Source: Stenocarpella maydis (Eukaryota; Ascomycota; Sordariomycetes; Diaporthales; Diaporthaceae). Taken from it: DNA of 64,000 nucleotides. The notes beneath the pieces are model-generated. The model made no database searches and was not told where the DNA came from. It saw only the letters and a list, made by a program, of their open reading frames with translations. Numbering within the stretch: position 1 is the first letter of the stretch; each line of letters starts with the position of its first letter. Position numbers and translations under genes: made by a program. Of the stretch, positions 22,413 to 32,260 are shown one piece after another. Location: NCBI GenBank assembly GCA_002270565.1, contig NQMI01000186.1, positions 1 through 64,000 of the forward strand. The letters run 5' to 3'.

Positions 22413-24127
22413 ATGACGCACATCAGCACAACCATCGCCACGGTGTTGGCCCTCTTCACAAGAGCTGTCTTTACCATTGACCTGGTGTCTCCTGTGAAAC
22501 TGAACTTGGGCGAAGCCAGTACGTCTTGCATATTATCATGCCCTGCACCACGGCTCAGAGCTGACAGTGTCCCACAGCATCTATCAAAGGCGTGGCGAAG
22601 ACGATCGCAGAAGGCGCTCTGTCGTACTACCCCGGCAATGTGAATGTAAGGAATGCTTCCACTGGGTGGCCACTTAGAGAGCAACACAATCCAATTGTTT
22701 GCTTGAGGACCACATGTTGTCCACCAGCCTCTCCGTCCCCGGTCCAGGCCCAAGCGCTCGACTTGGTGGAGGTACAACCTGCTGAAATGCGTCCCCTCCA
22801 TGTCCGCTTGGGTTCTCGAGCAGCCTGTCCCGGAAACATGCATGCTGTATCTCTCATGATGAACTGACTTTCCCCCTAGGAATTTGTTGATCTGCCCTCC
22901 CCTTATTACTGGTGGGAGTGTGGCGCACTCATGGGTGCCCTGCTGGATTATTCTCACTATACACAAGACAGCAGCTACGACGGCCTCCTCTCCACCGCCC
23001 TCTCCGCCAATCTCGGCCCTGCCTACGACCTGATGATACCAAAGTACCGAGGACAGGAGGGGAACGATGACCAAGCATTCTGGACTTTCAACATGCTCAC
23101 CGCCGCCGAACGCAACCTTCCACAAGTCGACGATGCAAGTGTTCCTTCCTGGCTGCAGATCTCGGAGAACGCCTGGAATAGTCTTGCGGGACGCTGGAAC
23201 ACGTCCGCGTGCGGTGGCGGCTTGCTGTGGCAGATATTTGCAGAGAACCCCAACGGCCTCAACTACCGGAACTCGGTCAGCAACGGAGGCCTGTTCCAGA
23301 TCAGCGCGCGCCTCTACCGGGCCACGGGGAACCAGACGTATCTCGACTGGGCGAACAAGATCTGGGACTGGACCGTAGCGATCCGGATGATCGACGAGGA
23401 TTATGTCGTCTACGACGGTGCGTCCTCGGACAATAACTGCACCGACATGAACCCAGTCTCATTCAGCTACTCCGCTGGAATATTCCTCTACGGCGCGGCC
23501 GTCCTGGCTAACACGACGGGACGGGACGCCGCCTCGGCGTGGACCCAGCGAGCCGAGGGTCTCCTCGACGGGAGCAAGAGCTTTTTCAGCCCTTACGATA
23601 ACAGTACAGGCATCATGTACGAGCACGCGTGCGAGCAGGTCGAGCGCTGCAACACGGACATGAAATCCTTCAAGGGCTACCTCTCGCGCTTCATGTACGC
23701 CTCCGCCATGCTGGTGCCGTCCATCAAGGCCGACGTGAGCGAGCTCCTCAACACCACCGCGGCGGCCGCGGCGGCCGCGTGCTCCGGGGGCGACGACTCG
23801 ACGACGTGCGGCCAGAAGTGGTACGTGGGCGGCTTCGACGGCAACGTCGGGCTCGGGCAGCAGATGTGCGCGCTCGAGACGGTGCAGGGACACCTGTCGG
23901 CGCAGGCTGCCCCGCCGCTGCGGAAAGGGGAGATCAAGGACGTGAGGAAGTCGGCGGTCAAGGAGACGACGGTTCCGACGGCCTCAGGTGACGGTTCCCT
24001 GTCCATCTCCGCGGCCATCACGCCGACGGATACTAAGTCGGCCGGTGTTGCGGTGGTTCACGGAAGGGGCGGGCTCTGGGAAACAATTTGTCTGATGCTG
24101 TGCACGGTCATCTTCGCAACGGTTTAG
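22413..24127 (+). CDS. GH76 mannan endo-1,6-alpha-mannosidase (Dfg5/Dcw1 type), probably GPI-anchored
   Basis: Exons 22413-22518, 22578-22645 and 22880-24127 give 473 aa; the second intron is long (234 nt). A signal peptide is at the N-terminus. Mature GH76 features: SIKGVAKTIAEGALSYYPG, LPSPYYWWECGALMGALLDY, then the catalytic adjacent aspartates in GNDDQAFWTF (Asp121-Asp122), TSACGGGLLWQIF, NSVSNGGLFQISARLYRATGN, SFSYSAGIFLYGAAVLANTTG and KGYLSRFMYAS. The C-terminus is a Ser/Thr-rich linker and a hydrophobic tail (ETICLMLCTVIFATV) fitting a GPI signal. Dfg5/Dcw1 enzymes act at the outer membrane/cell wall and are thought to transfer GPI-glycoproteins into the wall glucan. An alanine-rich run (about residues 349-356) is encoded by GC-rich repeats. 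A neighbour of two GPI-like proteins it could in principle process; that link is inference. Confidence 0.9.
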
Positions 24128-24474
24128 GGGACCATTGCGTTTATGTGGCTCTGGACAACTGACGGTGTAAATCGGTGAGTTAACATCTGAATCTGGTTGG
24201 CCTTCTTTTCTTATTGGTAGGGCATTCAACCGCTGCAAAACTCAGGGCTCGGTTGAGGATATTGGGTGCGTGATAGGCGTTTATAGAGGATGCCATTTAT
24301 TAATGCGTAAATGAGGAAGTAAGAAACCACAATTCATACCTCGCTTCAATGTTCGGTACTGAACACTCAGCATGTGGGAGCGGTTGTTGCGAGCGCAGCC
24401 AGCCTGAGATTTGGATGGATCTTCTATTTTATTTTGTCTATCCTCTTTTACAGTAACCATGTGCGGGCGTCCGC
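24128..24474. other. Convergent spacer between GH76 gene and HIS5
   Basis: About 350 bp holding the 3' ends of two convergent genes. No gene is seen. Confidence 0.5.
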
Positions 24475-25840
24475 CTATGCAACAACGCCGCTTGCCTCTT
24501 TTTCTCTCCTTTCCTCGTCACTGGGCGTCTCCGCTCCCCTCGCCTCAGCCAACGCCTTCCCGATAGCCTCCAGGAACCGCGTGACTTCGGCCTCCGTGCC
24601 GACCGTAATTCTCAAGCACCCAAGGCAGCCGTGCTCCTTGCCCCTAAACCTCACCACGACCCCCCTTGTCTCAGCGAGGCCCTCGTAGACCGCCAGCGCC
24701 GTCTTGTTGTCCGGCTCTCCGTTCGCATTCAGCATCTCGTACAGCAGAAAGTTGCTCTCGGTGCCGCCGCGCAACCTCCCCACCCCAGGGATCTTGGGCA
24801 ACTCGGCGACCAGCCTGTCCCTCTGGGCGGCGAGCTTGGATCTGTTCTCGCGCATGGCGGCGAGGCCCCCGGCGGACAGCGCGTACGAGGCGAGGGCGCT
24901 GGTAGGCGACGAGACGTTGTACGGCGCCTTGAGGCTGTTGAGCATGCGGGCGACGGGGGCCGAGCAGAACGCGGCGCCCAGCCTGATACCGGCCATGCCG
25001 AAGGCCTTGGACAGCGTCTGCATGACGACGAGGTTGGGCCACTCGTTGACCCACTCGGCGAGCGAGGCCTCGCCCCTCTCGCTGCCGGCAAAGTCGACGT
25101 ATGCCTCGTCCAGCACCACGATGCCGTTCCACGACGGGTGCTCCAGCACGCGCCGAACGTCCTCCTTGGCCAGCAGCGAGCCGGTCGGGTTGCCCGGGGA
25201 GCACAGGTAGACCAGCTTGATGCAGTTGGCCCCCGCGCCGTCGAGCGCGGCCAGGACCGCGGGGACGTCGAGCTGGAACCCGGGCGCCGGGAGGAGCGGC
25301 ACTCGGTACAGGCCGACGTCGTTGACGTCGGCCGAGACGGCGTACATGCCGTAGGTGGGCGGGCACACGAGGACGCGGTCGCGGCCCGGCACGCAGAAGC
25401 ACCGCAGCAGGGCGTCGATGGCCTCGTCCGAGCCGACGCCGACGAAGAGGTTGTCCGGGGTCAGGGGCTTGTCCGTGTGGGCGCCCGTGCCGCGCAGCTC
25501 GCACAGCTGCTGCTTGAGGGCGTGCTGGTGCGGGTCTGGGTAGCGGTGCAGGCCGAGGAGGTCCAGCTTGGCAGCGTTGCCCTCCTGCAGGGCCGCCGAG
25601 GCCTGCTGCGAGATGGGTGGGCCGTAGGCGTTCTCGTTGGCGTCGAGGAGGATGTTGTGCCCGTCGTCCTTGTAGTCGCTATGGTTGGCCGTGGTAAGCC
25701 TCAGCTCGAAGATGGATGTCTTGGGACGGGTGCACGAGTGCGTGGCTATGTTTCCTGCATACTCACTCTCTTGCGCAGCGGTACGGCTGCAGTTTGAGGA
25801 TGTTTGGCCTGGCGCATGTCTCGAGGTTGAAGGGAGACAT
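24475..25840 (-). CDS. HIS5: Histidinol-phosphate aminotransferase
   Basis: Exons 25767-25840 and 24475-25678 (88-nt intron, phase 2) give 425 aa. The start at 25840 gives the canonical N-terminus SPFNLETCARPNILKLQPYR and, after splicing, CARDDYKDDGHNILLDANEN. A longer unspliced frame starting at 25854 does not. Fold-type I PLP aminotransferase motifs follow: VGVGSDEAIDALLR, CPPTYGMY, CSPGNPTG, VLDEAYVDF, then SKAFGMAGIRLG with the PLP lysine at residue 249, and FRGKEHGCLGCLRITVGT with the substrate-carboxylate arginine. It catalyses transamination of imidazole acetol-phosphate to L-histidinol phosphate, step seven of histidine synthesis, in the cytosol. Two TGAGTCA elements and a TATA box lie 93-155 bp upstream, pointing to general amino-acid control. 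Confidence 0.95.
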
Positions 25841-25932
25841 GTTGACGTCGACAAGTCGTCAACCTCTGGTGAGGCTGGTGCGTGACAGTCTGAGCAGTCC
25901 AGCTTATCGCAGCCTCAGCGAGATCGAACTGC

Positions 25933-25940
25933 TATATATA
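25933..25940 (-). promoter_or_regulatory. TATA box of HIS5
   Basis: TATATATA lies 93 bp upstream of the HIS5 ATG, a usual distance for fungal TATA elements, and just downstream (in transcription sense) of the TGAGTCA sites. Confidence 0.5.
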
Positions 25941-25953
25941 GGGTTTCAGCAGG

Positions 25954-25960
25954 TGAGTCA
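25954..25960 (-). promoter_or_regulatory. Gcn4/CPC1-type site (proximal)
   Basis: A perfect TGAGTCA 114 bp upstream of the HIS5 start and 14 bp from the TATA box. This is the consensus of the bZIP activator of general amino-acid control (Gcn4, CPC1, CpcA), which regulates histidine genes in fungi. Confidence 0.6.
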
Positions 25961-25988
25961 GGGATGCTGTTTAGTTAAACATGGGAAT

Positions 25989-25995
25989 TGAGTCA
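25989..25995 (-). promoter_or_regulatory. Gcn4/CPC1-type site (distal)
   Basis: A second perfect TGAGTCA, 35 bp (about three helical turns) from the first and in the same orientation. Confidence 0.6.
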
Positions 25996-27043
25996 CTGCC
26001 GGCGGGTGTGAGTGCGAGCCTCGAGGCTTTTGCAGCTGCCCCCTCTGCCGGCCCGGGGCCGTGTCCTGGGTCCGCCTGCGGCTCCGAGCCCGGAGCTTGA
26101 CTGCAACAGTTTCCACAGGCGGGGCCGGCTCGTATGACTGGGCCTCACGGACCTGTCTGGCTCCACTGCCAGCTGCTCCAGATATGTGTTTGAGTACGAG
26201 ATGTGGGTGCTGAGTCCCGGAGAGCAAGGACCTACACCTGATGCTTCAACGCGTTCTGCCGGTGTGGGACTTTGATTCTTTGATACGTACGTCTGGCAAG
26301 AACTGCTGAGGGCTGGCGGGGAGAGAAGTTCACCCAGGCGATGGGCAAGTGCCGTTGCTGCACAGAACAACTAGTACTTGTTCTGTTGAAAAGCCCCAAA
26401 TTCTATGCATGACCATGCGTACAGTGGACAGCTTCACTTCGGTTCGGTCCAGGATCCCCCAAACTCTCCCGTGATGAGCAAGCAATTCCCCTGCCCTCAA
26501 CATTATAAACGAAATACACACTAGTTGAAACATTCCCCCCCCCCTCCCCCAATAGTATACGTATCGTATGCGTATTTGACTAATGAAGCTAACCAACAAC
26601 CCGCATGCTTCCTCGCCTTTTTCCCAATCTCCGCAGATTCGGGCCAGGAACGAGGTCCTCATCGTCACCAACAACCAGCCATGCCAGTACCGTAGTACCC
26701 GCTCGCCCGGATGCACAGTAGCATATAGGCAGAGTTACATGGCGTCACCCCGCATTACTGCTTACACATCGATTGATATCAAGGGCTCTGCTTGTCCTCG
26801 GTGAACGGGCTGACGGGACGCGCTATGGGGTCACCGAGTAATGGATGTGAGCCTGCATATGTCCCTCGGGTGCTTGTTATATAGCCGTCTATGGTTGCAT
26901 CGTCAGACGCAGACGCGGTGTCATGGATTTTCCTTAGGTTCTTCAGTATAGCCGTTCCTGCTGCTCTCCTGTTTGTCTCCAGATAGTTTCTTACCATCTC
27001 TGGACCAAAACCTGAGCAGTGTTGTAGATACGAGCATACCAAA

Positions 27044-28533
27044 ATGCGGTCCCTTCCATTCGCCGTGAGCACACTCGGGGTGACTGCGACGGCTTCGCCC
27101 GGCTTAAAGCCCTTTGACAATTTCGTCACCTTTGGAGACAGCTACACGGTAAGTAGCTCCTCTCAAGGCGAATGGCGTTTATAATCCGCTGAGAATGTCG
27201 TGGTTTGTCGCCACCGGTCTCTTGCTTTTAGCCCTCCCGGCCCAAGGGCGCAGGTCCACACGTTCTTGCCGACCTGCGCCTTGATAGCTGACCACGCGTT
27301 CTGCAGGATAATGGCAGGGCCGCCTATTATTTTGCGAACGGTAACCAACCGCCTCCTCCAGGAACACTTCCCCCAGCGTCTAACGTGACGGCGTCTGGCG
27401 GTCTTGCCTGGGGCCAGTTCGTGCAGCAGTACTCCGGAGCAGCCTATTTCGATTATGCTGTATCCGGTGCGACCTGCTCGAACAAAGTCACGCCGCACTT
27501 CTACGCAGCGGCCAACGCCTTCTTCCCGTCGGTGGTTGAGGACCAGCTGCCGAGTTTCGTCGCGGACGTCCAGTACGAGACGCTTTATGCCAACCGGACG
27601 GCGGACAACACCGTCTATGCGCTCTGGATTGGGACCAATGACCTGGGCAATGATGGGTTCTTGCTCGACAAGCAGGTGGCTGGGGTAAGCAAGTTCTATC
27701 TATGGAGGGGATTCAGGCACGTGGCCGGATGCCTGGCTGACCTGAGCTAGACGAATATCACCACTTACATCGACTGCGTGTGGTCTGTGTTTGACACTAT
27801 CTACGCAACCGGTGGGCGGCGGTTCGTCCTCCTGGGCAGCGCCCCTCTCCAGCTCGCTCCGCTGTATGCTTCACAGAGCGCCGGCGGAATTGGTGACAGT
27901 GAGTAAAGCTCGGCGGCGCCTCGATGCCCTTCACATCTCCTGTGTCGAATCCAGAGGAAAAGACCCAAGAGCAGAACTATGAGCGCAGAGTGCTGCCAAA
28001 TATGTGTCTTGCGATTGCTAATTACCAATGGTGAACAGATATGTTCTGGCCGAACAAGACAGCATATAACGACACGGAGTACCAGCATAAGATGCTGGAG
28101 TACACCCAACTAGTGGATCGGGTGTTTGACTATGGCGCCCCATTCGAGTTGCTGGTTAAAAAGAGGTGGCCGGGCGCGACCTTCGATATCTTGGACGTGA
28201 ACTCGGTCATGACCGAGATCCACGACAATCCGTCGGCGTACCTGGAGGCGCCAGCGAATGTGACTGGGTGGTACCACGACTGCAACATAGAGGGCACAGA
28301 GTGTGTCGATGCGGCCAACTCGCTCGACACGTTCATGTGGTACGACTCGCTACACCCATCGGAGAGGACAAGTGAGTCTGACTGCCTCGAGTGTGCTTGA
28401 GTGCTGCTTTCCCCTCTTGGATTGGACCAATCCCAACTGACAATTGCTTCCCTGTGCAGGTAGTGTTATTGCGAGGGAGTTCCTGGGGGCACTTGCAGGG
28501 AACTCGTCGTATGGAACGCACTATGGTTGGTGA
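27044..28533 (+). CDS. Secreted GDSL/SGNH esterase (CE16 acetylesterase-like)
   Basis: Exons 27044-27148, 27307-27684, 27751-27898, 28039-28371 and 28460-28533 give 345 aa; introns are 158, 66, 140 and 88 nt. A short signal-like N-terminus precedes FDNFVTFGDSYT, block I with nucleophile Ser33. After splicing comes DNGRAAYYFANGNQPPP, then block II/III-like ISMLYPVSGAT-equivalent FDYAVSGATCSN. ALWIGTNDLGNDG is the GxND block. MWYDSLHP near the end carries the Asp313/His316 pair, so the catalytic set is complete. Multiple N-glycosylation sequons fit secretion. CE16 enzymes remove acetyl groups from plant xylo-oligosaccharides and related substrates; the exact substrate here is inference. Splicing of each of the four introns restores family-like sequence. 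Confidence 0.87.
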
Positions 28534-29142
28534 TGGCAAAGCAGCCTCGAAGAGTTAGCCATAGCGCCATGGCGGCCCAGACACACAGAGCTATGGCCGA
28601 GTGCTCGAGTCTGTATGCTTTCTTCCATGTGTCATGCTTGGAGCATAACCGCCCCCATAAGAACCAATGCAATGCTGAGGTGCTACTCTTCGTTGATGCT
28701 GCTTGCTCAACGCTACATAGTACACTAGAACACCTGGATGGGGCTTCACCCACGGTGGGCGTCCGAACACACGGGCCTGGCTCCCAGCCACGTATCCAGG
28801 ACCTTGGTCAAGCCGGGCCAGTTGACTCGAGTACCTCGCAGCCGAGATATCCAGATCCACGTATTGGGTACTGTGGGCGATATCTCGGTAAGTACCGTGT
28901 GTGTCGGGCGGGCAGTACACTGCGGAGTGGTGTACGTACTCCGTAGTGTATGTATAAAGCAGCCAAGGGTCAGAGCCAGACCTGGAGATGGCGATCCCTG
29001 ATGCTCCTAGCCTTTATGGGAATAGTGTGGCGTGACCCGCGCCTGGCTGGCCCCACGGCAGCTGTGCAGCCAACCGACACACAAGACAAGCTGGCTTTTC
29101 TCCCAGCAAGAAGGGGCAAAAAAAAGCCTGATGACTGCCCGC

Positions 29143-29166
29143 CCGACCGACCGACCGACCGACCGA
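29143..29166. repeat. (CCGA)6 microsatellite
   Basis: Six perfect tandem CCGA units, 24 bp, in the spacer upstream of the SSXT gene. Confidence 0.9.
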
Positions 29167-29598
29167 CAGAGAGCCTCCCCCTCCGGCTCTTATTTCCCAT
29201 CCTGCATCATCTCGATCCTCGACGCATGACGGCCCGCCTACTCAGCTACACTACTCCAGACACACTGGCCGGAGTGACTGGACCGGGCTGGACTGTGCTG
29301 GCCCTGACTCCTCTCCCATTCCAGCTCGCCCCGTCCCTCCCCACCCGTTGATAGGCCTGCCCAGCTTGCTGCCGCGGCGCACCCCTAGATTAGGTTCGTT
29401 GCCTTTCAGTGTGGCATTGATCCACTGGGGCCCCCGACTTGAGACCTTCTTTACGTCGCGTCGTCGACTTCCCTACCATCATCTACCTAGGTTGTCTTTG
29501 CCTTTTGGCTAGGCCGTGTACTTTTTTGAGACCTTATTGACTGCCCATGGGGGTACCTACACTACTTCTTACTTACCCACAAAGCCTCCCAGCCTATC

Positions 29599-29622
29599 AG
29601 CCAGCCAGCCAGCCAGCCAGCC
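29599..29622. repeat. (AGCC)6 microsatellite
   Basis: Six perfect tandem AGCC units, 24 bp, in the same spacer. Confidence 0.9.
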
Positions 29623-30581
29623 CATCGGTCCATCGGCCCATCTCTTGCTCTCGCTCGCTCAGGCACACACACGCACGCACTTGGTACGGCAGCCCGAGCC
29701 ACGTCTCAGTCTGATCCTCGCCTCGGCCCCAGCTGGCCGCCTTGCTGGCCTGCGTACCATTTGCGGTCTACACAGTCTAGTCACTGTCACCAGTCAAGAA
29801 GCCAGAGACCACCGGTGTCACCGCACTCCTGGTGCCAAGTGCCCGTCCAATCCCCTTTGGCCGCCTATCATCCAGGACCCGGACCCAGAAGCCAGACCCA
29901 GACCCGGGACAAGGCCAGCAAGCCAGAAAGGGAACCCCCCTCCCCCGAGACTACTGTCCCAGGAGGCTGGCTGCTTGTCCGCTTGTCACTTGTTTGAGAT
30001 CCCGCCTCCACACACACTCTCTCTCTCACACAACCCTAGCCGGTCTGAATTGGCGTTCAGAGCGAGCGAGCGAGCCACTCGTGCGCACTCTCACTCGCGC
30101 ACGCCCTCGCCATCGTCCCTGGGGCTTGGGATAGGTACCCGGCCGTTCAGATCGTGCGGTTCTGGGCTGGCTTGTCGCCGTTACCCGCCATTGCTCCGAG
30201 CCCAAGTCGCTCTTGTCTCGTGAAAGGGGTATTGGCTCGTGGCTCCAACGTGTCTGTGGCTCACGATTGGCCTGGTCTGCAACAAGACAGGGCCCTGTCC
30301 GCCGCTGTGCACCTCGGTACATTTGTCTATCGCGCCTGTCAGATCGATCGTCTGTCCCACGCGGGCCGGCACCGCTGTCAATCAAAATCTGCTTGTCAAA
30401 GACTGACACTTACTGATGGTCGCACCCCTACCCACACACCAAGGTACCCCCACACAATATCGAACGCCCGCAGGGACACGTATGTTACGTACCTGAGGTG
30501 AAGCGCACTTCCTAATCGGGCTGATCGCCTCTTGTTTGCTCGTCCCCGGGCGGCCTACCGCCTCCCTTTGGGCTTTGAGCC

Positions 30582-32260
30582 ATGTACTCGGCTCCTTATG
30601 GCTACGGCAACGCTGCAGGACAAGCTTTCAATGGCGCCCCACCAGGCCAGAGCCCTCAGATGCAGCCCGGTCCTGGTCAGAACCAGCCTCAGCAGCAGAT
30701 GATGTATAACCAGCAGTTCCCCATGGGGCCATCCGTCCCGGGTGGATATGCCGGTCCTCAGAACCCAGGCGCCATGATGCCGGGTGGTGGTGGTGGTCCT
30801 GCAGGAATGATGCAAAATACCGCCATGCCACAGATGCCCGCTAACGGCCAGAGTGAGTTTATCCGTTCCTTCTCGTCTCAACCGCCCGCGTCACACGCTC
30901 TGGCCGGCCCAAAACTCATGCTATATCCTGTGGTCCCCTATTCCTCCTTTGTCCTACCTCTAGTCCATCCCTCCTGGCCCCCATGAGCCCTGTGTTCCCA
31001 GCAGCAGCAGCCGCGGCCGCCGCCTCCTTTGCCGGCATGGCCCAGCCATCTGCCCCATCCTCGCCTCGACAAGGACATCGTAACCCTGTCTCAAGCGCGC
31101 GGGTGAAGCCCGATAGTCGACACTTGAGGTCATGACTGACAAAGATACAGTGAACTTCCACACACCCTACACGAGCTCGCCTTATGGAGCTGGTGTGCCG
31201 TCGACTTCAGGGCCCCAAGGCCAGTTCAACCCCAACTATATGATGTCCGGGCCCATGGGCGGCTATCCCATGAACAGTCAACAGCAGTTGATGCAACGCA
31301 TGCAACAACAACAGCAGTCGCAGCAGGGCCCCGGGGGTATGGGCACTCCAACACCGCCGCGGCAGTTTCCCAACTCCCAAGGAACGCCAAACCCAACGGG
31401 ACCTGCCCAGCAGGGTCAGTTTGGTACCCCTTCGAACCCCCCAGGTACGGTTCAAAGCCAGACACCGACGCAGGCAGCGCCGCCAGCAAATACCGTAACA
31501 ACCCCCCAGACCCCGACCTTCCCCGTGTCAGGGCAGGGTGCTGTCAATGGCAACTCGACTCCCTTAAGCCCCAATTCGCAGGCCAAGGGGCAGGAGAGGA
31601 TATCGCTTCTGCTGGAGATTAACCAGGAACTATTATTCGAGGCAATCAATTTAAGGCATAATATAGAAGAGCTCAAACGGGAAGCAACAATTTCCACCGG
31701 GCCCGAGCAACACAAGGAGAAGAAGGAGGAGGAGGAAGCATTTGCACATGACTGGGCCCAGTATGTGGTCCCAAGAAGCCCCCGTCACCATTGGATACCA
31801 AGTCGCTGATTGTCACAACAGGGTTTGTAGGAGGTTGCAGGCAAACCTCGCCTACCTGGCCTCGCTCGCGGATCGGAAGCAATCGTCGCAACCCGCCCCG
31901 GCTCTCCTGACGCCGCCCATGCTGACGATGAGGCTGAAACTCAGGCCGATGCCAGCAACAGCAGACGCCGAGAAAGTGGACGGCTCGGGAGACCGCGAGG
32001 ACAGGGAGAAACTTATGAGGGAACAGTACCAGAAGCTGCAGGCGCTATTCCCTGGCATCGACCCGAATAATGTGCCGGTATCGAGACCACAGCCGAAGCC
32101 CGGGACTGCGAACCCAGCGATGGCCATGCAGAATGCACAGCGGATGGGAAGCCTCGGATCAATACCAATACCTCCATCGCCCGCGTCTTCTGGCCACCAT
32201 GGGACACCACAGATGTCACATGCTGTACCGCCGACCAACCAGGCTACAAATTCCACCTAG
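30582..32260 (+). CDS. SSXT (SS18/SYT-like) domain protein, probable SWI/SNF subunit
   Basis: Exons 30582-30852, 31002-31079, 31151-31760 and 31822-32260 give 465 aa. The N-terminal half is Pro/Gly/Gln/Met-rich and disordered (QQQMMYNQQFPMG, MQQQQQSQQGPGG). The SSXT-type core is ISLLLEINQELLFEAINLRH, an acidic/basic loop, then, across intron 3, RRLQANLAYLASLADRKQ. The latter matches the SSXT signature LQ.NL.YLA.IAD. In animals and yeast such proteins (SS18, Snf11-like) are subunits of SWI/SNF chromatin remodellers. The C-terminal part has REDREKLMREQYQKLQALFPGIDPN. Exon 2 is 78 nt, encodes a poly-alanine run, has a weak donor (GTAACC) and a repeated CAG acceptor, so it could be alternatively used. 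The last two junctions are firm. Confidence 0.75.

Larger units (their letters stand above)
25841..27043. other. Divergent promoter region between HIS5 and the GDSL esterase gene
   Basis: 1.2 kb. The left 160 bp is the HIS5 promoter with TATA and two TGAGTCA sites. The remainder has no supported gene; open frames at 26330-26716 and 26779-27129 (minus) have no domain. A C-rich run is at about 26536-26547. Confidence 0.55.
28534..30581. other. Long spacer and probable 5' leader of the SSXT gene
   Basis: About 2 kb. The right part (29100-30580) is rich in C, CA/CT strings and short tandem repeats, including (CCGA)6 and (AGCC)6, typical of a long leader or promoter. A 235-codon open frame at 29516-30223 is low-complexity and not supported. 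A TACTCCGTA motif is at 28937-28945. Confidence 0.5.

Noticed and set aside
24631..25797. 388-codon open frame on the plus strand
   Set aside because: Antisense to HIS5; Arg/Ala/Val/Gly-rich shadow with no domain.
29516..30223. 235-codon open frame upstream of the SSXT gene
   Set aside because: Built on AGCC and CT-rich low-complexity sequence; more likely leader or promoter.
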